64,000 nt of DNA from Subtercola boreus (GTDB taxonomy: Bacteria; Actinomycetota; Actinomycetes; Actinomycetales; Microbacteriaceae): NCBI RefSeq assembly GCF_003399635.1, contig NZ_NBXB01000041.1, forward strand, positions 123,858-187,857, given 5' to 3'. The notes beneath the pieces were generated by a model, which made no database searches, was not told where the DNA came from, and saw only the letters and a list, made by a program, of their open reading frames with translations. Positions 1 to 6,982 of the stretch are shown here, piece after piece; the first letter of the stretch is position 1; the number at the start of each line of letters is the position of its first letter. The translations under genes and the position numbers were made by a program.

Positions 1-91
1 TACCCGACAACCGCCACCTGCGGCACGGATCTCCCACCTCACCCCACGACGGCAGGCCGCCCACACCACGTCCGCTCGGACTCGCATACGC

Positions 92-406
<315 letters not shown>

Positions 407-733
407 TCAGCAAACAGCGGAACCGGCCGGGGCCCTCTCAGCGAAGGCGGCTTCCATCGCAGCGATGACGGTGTCGATGTCGACGCGCGGCGGCTGGGTC
501 GACCGCGGCACCCGCGCGTCCCGCTGAGCCAGGGGGCCGGATGCTCGCGCGGGACTCTCCTGCCGAACCGGGCCGCGGGCACCCCGCACGGCGCCACTCA
601 CGGCGAGAACGATCGCCACGGTTGCCGCCACGGCGGCGAGCGCGACCAGCACGGCGATCGAGCAGAGCAGCACGGCGAGTGCGGCGTCTCGGGTGAGCAG
701 CAGGGCGGTCACGGTCCAGGCAGTGACGAGCAT
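407..733 (-). CDS. Small hypothetical membrane protein
   Basis: This 108-residue protein has two closely spaced hydrophobic segments in its first 50 residues (from about WTVTALLL and from about LCSIAVLVALAAVAA). A basic, arginine-rich stretch and a soluble C-terminus with VDIDTVIAAMEAAF follow. The ATG at 733 is preceded by a GGAG-type ribosome binding site, which favours it over upstream in-frame starts. I do not recognise a family. Codon third positions are strongly GC, as in neighbouring real genes. It is followed by the decarboxylase remnant, so any former operon partner is broken. Confidence 0.5.
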   Translation of the reverse strand: MLVTAWTVTALLLTRDAALAVLLCSIAVLVALAAVAATVAIVLAVSGAVRGARGPVRQESPARASGPLAQRDARVPRSTQPPRVDIDTVIAAMEAAFAERAPAGSAVC

Positions 734-891
734 CGTGTCGTCTCCGTTCGGGCCGCCTCGGGCAGCGTCCCACTCTCGACACGAGGCAGCGCGCCCGGCA
801 GACGACAGGCCGCCGGGCGCTCTCACCGGCGACTCATAAGTCGCTCACACCCGGCCCAGCCCAGCCCTGCCCTCCCGGCCGCCCCGTCCGC

Positions 892-1554
892 TCAGCCCGG
901 CGACCCCGCCACATCCGCGGCCGCCAGCGCACGCACCTTGTCGAGCTTGCCCTCGAACGAGCATTCGAGCAGCTGCTCGACATCCGGGTCCGTGTCGACA
1001 TCGTCGATCATCCGGAGCCCCACCATCGTGTTGATCAGCATGCCCTCGGCGAGGAACCCGCGCACCTCTTGGGGACTGAACCCCGCCACGTCGCGGAGGT
1101 ACCGGTAGACCTTCATGAAACCCTCCCGGCCCACCCGCCCGATGACCGGGTCCCTGCCCAGGACGAAAGCGTGCATGAGCGAGAGGAGGAGGCCGCGGTC
1201 TTCGAGCTGGTCGACGTAGGCGGCGCCGAGGCGGCCCGCCAATGTCGACTCGTCGGAGCTATCGGTGTCGCCAGAGTCGCCGGGCGGCGTCTCGACCACC
1301 TCGGCGAACGCCGCGAGCAGCCGGTCGAGCGCCTGCTCGATCACCGCGAGGAACAGCTGCTCCTTCGTACCGAAGGTCTGCACCACGTACGGCTGGCTGA
1401 CCCCGGCTGCCCGGGCGATCTGGGCTGTCGTCGCTCCGACGTAGCCGTAGTCTCCGAAGACCTGCATGGCCGCCTGAAGGATCGACCCGCGCCGGTCTTC
1501 CCCGCGCATGCGGGTGAGCGGTGGATGCCCGGCCGAAGCAGCTCCGATAGTCAT
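892..1554 (-). CDS. TetR-family transcriptional repressor
   Basis: The protein has a classic N-terminal TetR helix-turn-helix: RGSILQAAMQVFGDYGYVGATT followed by QIARAAGVSQPYVVQTFGTKEQLF, at about residues 23-75. An all-helical ligand domain follows, containing an acidic serine-rich insertion (DSGDTDSSDEST) near residue 100. It is divergent from a DHA2 drug exporter and almost certainly represses that gene and itself. An alternative ATG lies three codons upstream at 1563. Neither start has a ribosome binding site, and a GATAAC box sits just upstream, so the mRNA may be almost leaderless. Two palindromic operators lie in the intergenic space. Confidence 0.88.
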   Translation of the reverse strand: MTIGAASAGHPPLTRMRGEDRRGSILQAAMQVFGDYGYVGATTAQIARAAGVSQPYVVQTFGTKEQLFLAVIEQALDRLLAAFAEVVETPPGDSGDTDSSDESTLAGRLGAAYVDQLEDRGLLLSLMHAFVLGRDPVIGRVGREGFMKVYRYLRDVAGFSPQEVRGFLAEGMLINTMVGLRMIDDVDTDPDVEQLLECSFEGKLDKVRALAAADVAGSPG

Positions 1555-1563
1555 GTTTGACAT

Positions 1564-1606
1564 GTTATCAGTCGATAGGTAAAGTCATGAGTTATCAAGC
1601 GATAAC
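1564..1606. promoter_or_regulatory. Paired TetR-type operators in the divergent tetR/exporter promoter
   Basis: A perfect palindrome GTTATC-AAGC-GATAAC lies at 1591-1606. An imperfect copy, GTTATC-AGTC-GATAGG, lies at 1564-1579 directly against the regulator start. The two are 27 bases apart and share the GTTATC half-site. Their placement between a TetR gene and a divergent exporter is the usual arrangement for autoregulated efflux. Confidence 0.75.
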
Positions 1607-1643
1607 AAATCCCCTGCCACCGACACCGAATCGAGAACCGGCC

Positions 1644-3119
1644 ATGACCGCCGACACCAGCACCGCCCCTGCTACACCGGCCGGCTCTCGCGCCGGCAAC
1701 GCCGGCAACGCCCGCCGCGCCACGGGCCACCGCCTCATCCCCATCTGGCTCGCGGTCGTCGCGGCCTCCCTGCCGATGTTCATGGCCACGCTCGACAACC
1801 TCATCATGACGAGCGCGCTGCCGGTCATCCGCACCGATCTCAACGCCTCGATCGGCGAACTGCAGTGGTTCGTGAACGCCTACACGCTCTCCTTCGCGAC
1901 CTTCATGCTGATGGCCGTGGCCCTCGGCGACCGGCTCGGCCGCCGCTCCGTCTTCGTTTTCGGTATCGCCCTGTTCACCCTCGCGAGCGCGTTCTCGGCG
2001 CTCAGCACCGACCCGTGGATGCTCATTGTGGGCCGCGCGTTCCAGGGCGTCGGTGCCGCCGCACTGATGCCCCTCTCCCTGACCCTCCTCGTCGGTTCGG
2101 TCAGCACCAGGCTCCGACCGCTCGCGATCGGCATCTGGGGCGGAGTCTCCGGCCTCGGGGTCGCACTCGGCCCGCTGATCGGCGGGGCCGTCATCGAGGG
2201 ATTCAACTGGGAGGCGATCTTCTGGTTGAACGTTCCGATCGGCATCATCTCCGTGCCTCTCGCGCTACTGGCGCTGCCGAACACGTTCGGGGCGCGCCTG
2301 CGGGCCGACGTGCTGGGCCTCGCCCTCGTCGGGCTCGGGGTGCTCGGAATCGTCTACGGGATCGTGCGCGGCAACGACGCGGGCTGGTCGAGCCTCGAAG
2401 TGGTCGGATCCCTCGCCCTCGGTGCGGTGCTGCTCGCGGCGTTCATCGTGTGGGAGTCCCGCACATCCGCTCCCCTGCTGCCTCTCCGCCTTTTTCACGA
2501 CCGCAGCTTCAGCATCGCCAACGTCGTCGGCGTGGTCTTCAGCTTCGGCATCTTCGGATCGGTCTTCATCCTCATCCAGTTCCTGCAGATCGTGCAGGGT
2601 CACAGCCCGCTCGAAGCCGGCCTGATGACGATGCCCTGGACTATGGCGCCCCTCGTCGTCGCCCCGCTCACCGGTCTCATCACGCCCCGGATCGGAACAC
2701 GGGCACCGATCGTGGCCGGTCTCGCACTCCAGGCCGCGGGCATCATCTGGCTGTCGGCGATCCTGTCTGCCGACGCGAGCTACGCCTCGATGATCGGACC
2801 GTTCCTCTTCGCCGGCATCGGAATGGGCCTCGTCTTCGCCCCGTCCTCTACCGCTGTGCTCGTCAACATGGTTCCCGCCGACCAGGCCAAGGCCTCCGGC
2901 ACCAACTCGACGCTGCGGGAGATCGGGGTGGCTCTCGGCATCGCCGTGCTGACCGCGGTCTTCACCGGTGCGGGCGGGCAGCTCACGCCCACGGGCTACG
3001 TCGACGCCGCCATCCCCGCGGTCTTCGTGGGTGGCGCGGCGCTGGCCGCGGCCGCTCTGCTCGCGCTGCTGCTCCCGTCGGGCCGCGCCGGCAGCGGCTC
3101 TTTCGTGGAGCTCAGATGA
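1644..3119 (+). CDS. DHA2 (EmrB/QacA-type) MFS drug exporter
   Basis: The 491-residue protein has about 14 predicted membrane helices. The first helix carries the family signature MFMATLDNLIMTSALPVI, followed by the conserved QWFVNAYTL, the loop motif GDRLGRRSVFVFG (motif A) and the LSLTLLVGSV region. Members export hydrophobic drugs or dyes by proton antiport in the cytoplasmic membrane. The ATG at 1644 starts a polar 35-residue leader; an earlier in-frame start would place coding sequence over the operators. It is divergent from a TetR repressor, which points to substrate-induced expression. The substrate cannot be read from the sequence. Confidence 0.9.
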   Translation: MTADTSTAPATPAGSRAGNAGNARRATGHRLIPIWLAVVAASLPMFMATLDNLIMTSALPVIRTDLNASIGELQWFVNAYTLSFATFMLMAVALGDRLGRRSVFVFGIALFTLASAFSALSTDPWMLIVGRAFQGVGAAALMPLSLTLLVGSVSTRLRPLAIGIWGGVSGLGVALGPLIGGAVIEGFNWEAIFWLNVPIGIISVPLALLALPNTFGARLRADVLGLALVGLGVLGIVYGIVRGNDAGWSSLEVVGSLALGAVLLAAFIVWESRTSAPLLPLRLFHDRSFSIANVVGVVFSFGIFGSVFILIQFLQIVQGHSPLEAGLMTMPWTMAPLVVAPLTGLITPRIGTRAPIVAGLALQAAGIIWLSAILSADASYASMIGPFLFAGIGMGLVFAPSSTAVLVNMVPADQAKASGTNSTLREIGVALGIAVLTAVFTGAGGQLTPTGYVDAAIPAVFVGGAALAAAALLALLLPSGRAGSGSFVELR

Positions 3120-3139
3120 GCCAGTGGGCCACCCCGTAG

Positions 3140-3535
3140 ATGGCCACGATCACCAATCCCCAGGCCGGCACCACGTACAACCCGGCCCCCGGCAAAGACG
3201 TCGAACTGAAAGACCTGAAGCCCGGCGCGACAGTCGCTGTTCGCGGCCTGAACGTCGGCTTCGACATCCGGGTCGCCGACCTGGGCGTCTACGACTACAC
3301 GCTGACCGGCGCCCCGGATGCCCAGCAGATGGTCACGAAGCCGACAACGACCTTCGCCTCGAAAGTTCCGCTCGTGCAGCCCGGCGGTCGCCTCGGCGGC
3401 GTTCTCGGCGGGGAGGCGATCGAACTCTCGGCTGGCGCCACCAACTGCACGAGCCAGCGCCAGGCGCAGAACCAGATCCACGGCTCCCTGCTCGTGCCGC
3501 CGAACCCGACCAACCCCACCCCCATCGGCGGCTGA
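3140..3535 (+). CDS. Hypothetical protein of 131 residues
   Basis: This soluble protein follows the DHA2 exporter by 20 bases. It has no membrane segment or signal peptide and contains VAVRGLNVGFDIRVADLGVYDYTL in the middle. The Gly-rich stretch GGRLGGVLGGEAIELS is followed by a Pro/Asn-rich end (PPNPTNPTPIGG). I do not recognise a family. Codon third positions are almost all G or C, which supports real coding. No clear ribosome binding site precedes the ATG, so translation may be coupled to the exporter or the start may be wrong. Confidence 0.5.
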   Translation: MATITNPQAGTTYNPAPGKDVELKDLKPGATVAVRGLNVGFDIRVADLGVYDYTLTGAPDAQQMVTKPTTTFASKVPLVQPGGRLGGVLGGEAIELSAGATNCTSQRQAQNQIHGSLLVPPNPTNPTPIGG

Positions 3536-3622
3536 GTCGCGTCCAACCCAGCGCCACCCCGGCGGGGGCGGTCCCTCCCCCGGGCCGCCCCCACTTCGCG
3601 CGCGCACGTCGAACCGCCCCCG

Positions 3623-3664
3623 TTTGTCGCTTCCGCCTGCGCGCGCGGTGGCGAAAGCGACAAA
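3623..3664. repeat. Intergenic palindrome, TTTGTCGC family (copy 1)
   Basis: Fourteen-base arms TTTGTCGCTTCCGC and GCGAAAGCGACAAA (one mismatch) flank a GC-only loop. A second copy with perfect arms is at 61708-61751. This copy sits between convergent gene ends (3535 and 3797). No T-tract follows, so it is not a classical terminator. The rest of 3665-3796 is very GC-rich, low-complexity sequence (GGCGCGGGC-type units) with no gene. Confidence 0.75.
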
Positions 3665-3796
3665 GAGTAGCGGGCGCCGGGCGGGGCGGGCGGCGCGGGG
3701 GCGCGGGCCGGGCCAGGGGGCGCGGGCGGCGCGGGCCGGGCCGGGGGCGCGGGCGGCGCGGGCGCCGGGCGGGGCGGGGGCGCGGGGGGCGGCGCG

Positions 3797-4777
3797 TCAG
3801 CCCGCGAAGCGGTCGGTCGCCTCGAGGAGGGCATCGAGGATGCCCGGCTCGTCGAAGGCGTGGCCGGCGTCGGGCACGAGGGTGAACGACGCCTCCGGCC
3901 ACGCCTCGTGCAGGTCCCACGCCGTGACCGCGGGCGTACACAGGTCGTAGCGGCCCTGGATGATCGCCCCGGGGATACCGCTCAGCAGCCCGGCATTCGC
4001 GATGAGCTGCCCCTCGTCGAGCCAGCCGCCGTTCAGGAAGTAGTGGTTCTCGATGCGCGCGAACGCCAGAGCGTAGAAGGGCTCGGCGAACCGCGCGACG
4101 AGTTCCGCGCGCGGCAGCAGCGTGATGGTCGAGGCCTCCCACGTGGACCACGCCACCGCCGCGGGCTCGTGCACCCGCGGATCAGGGTCGTTCAGCAGTC
4201 GGTGGTAGGCCCGGATGAGGTGGCCCCGATCATCCGGAACCAACGGCGACGCCGTCACGGGAGCCACGAAGCGCTCCCAGAGGTCGGGCACGATCATCCG
4301 CGCGCCGCCTTCGTAGAACCAGTCGAGTTCGAGCTTTCGGAGCGTGAAGATGCCGCGGAGCACCAACTCGGTGACGCGGGTGGGGTGCGTCTGGGCGTAG
4401 GCGAGGGCCAGGGTGCTGCCCCACGATCCGCCGAAGACCATCCAGCGCTCGACGCCGAGGCGCACCCGGAGCTTCTCGATGTCGTCGACGAGGTGCCACG
4501 TCGTGTTCGAGGCGAGGTGATCGGGCGAGGATGAGGCGTGCGGGATGCTCTGGCCGCAGCCGCGCTGGTCGAAGAGTACGATTCGGTACTTAGCCGGGTC
4601 GAAGAGACGGCGGTGCGCGGGGCTCGTGCCGCCGCCCGGCCCGCCGTGCAGGAAGACGACCGGCTTGCCGTCGGGGTTGCCGGAGGTCTCCCAGTAGAGT
4701 TCCTGGTCGTCGCCGACCGGCAGGAAGCCGATCTCGTCGGGCTCGATCTCGGGATACAGGGTTCGCTGGGCTGCCAT
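3797..4777 (-). CDS. pip: Proline iminopeptidase (prolyl aminopeptidase)
   Basis: The 326-residue alpha/beta-hydrolase releases N-terminal proline from peptides. Visible landmarks are the oxyanion loop LHGGPGGGTSPAHRRLFDP, the FDQRGCGQS segment, the nucleophile elbow GGSWGSTLAL, and the late acidic and histidine residues near VPDAGHAFDEPG. Length and motifs fit family S33 and the cytoplasmic Pip type. Its start lies 9 bases past the stop of the rhodopsin gene, so it is probably the last gene of the DUF7882-rhodopsin-pip operon. The GGAG upstream of the ATG is very close, which suggests translational coupling. Confidence 0.93.
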   Translation of the reverse strand: MAAQRTLYPEIEPDEIGFLPVGDDQELYWETSGNPDGKPVVFLHGGPGGGTSPAHRRLFDPAKYRIVLFDQRGCGQSIPHASSSPDHLASNTTWHLVDDIEKLRVRLGVERWMVFGGSWGSTLALAYAQTHPTRVTELVLRGIFTLRKLELDWFYEGGARMIVPDLWERFVAPVTASPLVPDDRGHLIRAYHRLLNDPDPRVHEPAAVAWSTWEASTITLLPRAELVARFAEPFYALAFARIENHYFLNGGWLDEGQLIANAGLLSGIPGAIIQGRYDLCTPAVTAWDLHEAWPEASFTLVPDAGHAFDEPGILDALLEATDRFAG

Positions 4778-4786
4778 GCTCCGAGC

Positions 4787-5779
4787 CTACGGGCCGGGCG
4801 GAAGCAGGTCCGCCATCCCGGTGACCTCCGGCGGCGGCTCGGCAGCGACCGCGGACGCCGTCGGCGGCTTCGAGCGCCGTTCGTGCACCGTCGAGCCGTC
4901 AGCCAGGTAGACCTCGCGCGGCACTCCCGCGTCGGACTGTTTCACCGACGAGATCCAGATGGATTCCGGATGCACGTCATCCCCTGCCCGCACATCTTCT
5001 GCCGTGCGGAGCTTCGCCACCCGGTGGATGAGCGTGCCGAACCCGATCTTCACGACGGCGTCCGCAGAGCAGAGGATCACCTGCATCGCCGTCGCCCAGG
5101 CCCCTCCGTCACCGAAGATCTGGATCAGGTAGACCAGCGGGTACACCGCCCAGCCGGAGAGAAGCAGGATCGTCGCGTTCCGAAGCAGGGTGGCAGACGC
5201 GGGTGTCAGGGTTCCGAACGAGGCCCGCACGGCGCGGATGAGCACCACGGTGGTGACGATCCAGAACACACAGCTGATCGCGCCCCAGAGCAGCAGCGAC
5301 GAGGTGCCGCCATCCGCTGACTCGCCGGGCATGACGATCGCTCCGAGGAATCCCGTGAAGATCATCAGGAAGGCCGAAGCAGCCGCGATGAGCCTGCCCC
5401 GGCGGGCCGCCGAGCCGGTGAAGGACACAACGGTCATCAGCTCGATCGTCAGCAGGGGCACCGTGACAGACCAGTCCATGTACCGCGCGGCATAGGCGAC
5501 GATCGCCGTGCCGTTCGGAATGTAAGTGGCACCCACACGGTCGTAGCCGCCCATGAACCCCGTCAGCACGATGACGTACGACAGAGTGGCCGCGCCGGTC
5601 ACCGCGAGGCGTGCGACGGTCGCCGGACGGAAGCGCGCCCCCACCTCCCGCTGCGTGAACACGGCCCGGAGGAACCCCGCGAACAGCACGAGCGCCGCAA
5701 CGACCAGAAAGTAGAGCGTGAGCAGGTACTCGGGCGGGCTGAGCACGGCCGTCCACGGCTCGAATGCAGTGTGGACCAT
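4787..5779 (-). CDS. Type-1 microbial rhodopsin, probable light-driven outward proton pump
   Basis: The 330-residue seven-helix protein has helix C reading ARYMDWSVTVPLLTIELM: Arg99, primary acceptor Asp102, Thr106 and donor Glu113. This is the D-T-E motif of proteorhodopsin-like proton pumps. Helix F has SGWAVYP. Helix G has SADAVVK, with retinal Lys244 and counter-ion Asp240. Leu110 at the spectral tuning position suggests green absorption. The WGAIS segment in helix E may give the glycine fenestration used by carotenoid-antenna rhodopsins; that part is inference. An unusually long soluble C-terminal tail (about residues 255-330) ends in Pro/Ala-rich sequence. The ATG at 5779 lies two bases after the DUF7882 stop, so the genes are surely co-transcribed. 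No carotenoid or retinal-forming gene is in the window. Confidence 0.93.
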   Translation of the reverse strand: MVHTAFEPWTAVLSPPEYLLTLYFLVVAALVLFAGFLRAVFTQREVGARFRPATVARLAVTGAATLSYVIVLTGFMGGYDRVGATYIPNGTAIVAYAARYMDWSVTVPLLTIELMTVVSFTGSAARRGRLIAAASAFLMIFTGFLGAIVMPGESADGGTSSLLLWGAISCVFWIVTTVVLIRAVRASFGTLTPASATLLRNATILLLSGWAVYPLVYLIQIFGDGGAWATAMQVILCSADAVVKIGFGTLIHRVAKLRTAEDVRAGDDVHPESIWISSVKQSDAGVPREVYLADGSTVHERRSKPPTASAVAAEPPPEVTGMADLLPPGP

Positions 5780-5781
5780 CC

Positions 5782-6093
5782 CTACGACCGCCCCGCCACG
5801 GGCTCTGCGCTGAAGAAGAGGCCGCCGCCACTGTTCGCCGATGCCATCAGTTCCTCGATCCAGAAACGGTTGATCGAGGGGATCCGGCTGCCGTAGAACC
5901 GATAGTAGAGCGTGCTGCTGGCGTCGACCCAGATGGAGCTCCGACCGCTGCCCGCATCCGGTGAATCGGTCCAGCTGAACACGAAACTCTCCCGCCGCCG
6001 CAGCTTCGCCGTGATGACGATCTGCAGGTGGGTGAGGGCACGGTCGTCGAAAGAAATTTCGATGCTGGGGTTGCCATAAAGCAAAATGCCCAT
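5782..6093 (-). CDS. DUF7882-type small protein
   Basis: The 103-residue protein starts MGILLYGNPSIEISFDDRAL and continues with HLQIVITAKLRRRESFVFSW, SGRSSIWVDASSTLYYRFYG, INRFWIEELMASANSGGGLFF. This pattern is shared by a small family widespread in Microbacteriaceae (DUF7882, sometimes mislabelled as DNA ligase). Its function is unknown. It is soluble and lacks a signal peptide. The ATG is chosen because of a GAGGAG ribosome binding site six bases upstream; longer in-frame starts lack one. It is the first gene of the operon with the rhodopsin, and this linkage is the only clue to a role. Confidence 0.85.
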   Translation of the reverse strand: MGILLYGNPSIEISFDDRALTHLQIVITAKLRRRESFVFSWTDSPDAGSGRSSIWVDASSTLYYRFYGSRIPSINRFWIEELMASANSGGGLFFSAEPVAGRS

Positions 6094-6115
6094 GTTGGGC
6101 TCCTCGGTTGTGCCC

Positions 6116-6153
6116 ACCATAGCGGTGCGCCGACGTTTTGCACGATGTTGCAC
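6116..6153 (-). promoter_or_regulatory. Candidate promoter of the DUF7882-rhodopsin-pip operon
   Basis: On the minus strand a TATGGT box lies at 6121-6116, about 22 bases before the start codon. Upstream, two direct copies of TTGCAC (plus-strand positions 6138-6143 and 6148-6153) are spaced exactly 10 bases, one helical turn. This would suit cooperative binding of an unknown regulator. The assignment is by eye only. Confidence 0.35.
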
Positions 6154-6253
6154 TGAAACTGGTCGATGGGCTCATCGCACCGGGCAGCGGCCGCAGGTCG
6201 GCTGGGACGACCGGGCAGCAGCTCGGTCGGGTCGGTCCGGCCCGGCCCGACGG

Positions 6254-6982
6254 TCAGCGTTCGGTCGGCGAGACCAGCCCCGCCTCGTAGGCGAGAATCA
6301 CGGCCTGCACCCGGTCTCGCGCCTGAAGTTTCGTCAGCACGCGCCCGACGTGAGACTTGACCGTCGACTCCGAAACCACGAGGCGCGAGGCGATCTCCGT
6401 GTTCGTGAGCCCTTCGGCGATGGCCACCAGCACTTCGCGCTCCCGGTCGGTGAGGGCAGAGAGCCGGGCGGCGTGCGGGTGCTCTGCGCGGGCTGCAGGA
6501 TGCCAGGGACCTCCGCCTGGGGGCGAACCGCCGGTCTCGTTTCCCGCCATGGGCAGGTCGGAACCGAACAGCTCGAGCAGCTGCCGGGTCACGCGGGGCG
6601 ACACGGCCGCGTCGCCGGATGCCACGGCGCTGATCGCCGCGACGAGCTCGGCAGGGCGGGCATCCTTCAGAAGGAATCCGCTTGCGCCGGCCCGCAGCGC
6701 CTCGAAGGCGTATTCGTCGAGATCGAAGGTCGTGAGAATGAGCACACGACTCTCGGGCACCTCACGCACGATCGCCCTGGTCGCCTCGATGCCGTTCATT
6801 CCGGGCATCCGGACGTCCATCAGGATCACGTCGGGCCGGAGCGCCGCGGCTTGGCGCACACCGGATGCCCCGTCGGACGCCTCGCCCACCACGACGAACC
6901 CGGGCTCGGCCTCGAGCACCATGCGGAACCCCATCCGGAGCAACGCCTGGTCGTCGACGAGCAGGATCCTGATGTCTGTCAT
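6254..6982 (-). CDS. LuxR/NarL-family response regulator
   Basis: The 242-residue protein has a receiver domain (DIRILLVDDQALLRMGF; phospho-acceptor Asp in PDVILMDVRMPGMNG; conserved Thr and Lys later) and a C-terminal LuxR helix-turn-helix (LTDREREVLVAIAEGLTNTE, then STVKSHVGRVLTKLQ). A variable Gly/Pro/His linker, about residues 150-172, joins them. Its start overlaps the histidine kinase stop by four bases (ATGA), so the pair is translationally coupled. It is the last gene of an operon with an ABC transporter and probably controls that operon. A GTACC-TG-GGTAC palindrome upstream of the operon is a candidate target. Confidence 0.93.
   Translation of the reverse strand: MTDIRILLVDDQALLRMGFRMVLEAEPGFVVVGEASDGASGVRQAAALRPDVILMDVRMPGMNGIEATRAIVREVPESRVLILTTFDLDEYAFEALRAGASGFLLKDARPAELVAAISAVASGDAAVSPRVTRQLLELFGSDLPMAGNETGGSPPGGGPWHPAARAEHPHAARLSALTDREREVLVAIAEGLTNTEIASRLVVSESTVKSHVGRVLTKLQARDRVQAVILAYEAGLVSPTER

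Noticed and set aside
5109..5831. Alternative minus-strand frame overlapping the rhodopsin gene
   Set aside because: Arg/Gly-rich with no helices; the rhodopsin frame has all seven helices and catalytic residues.
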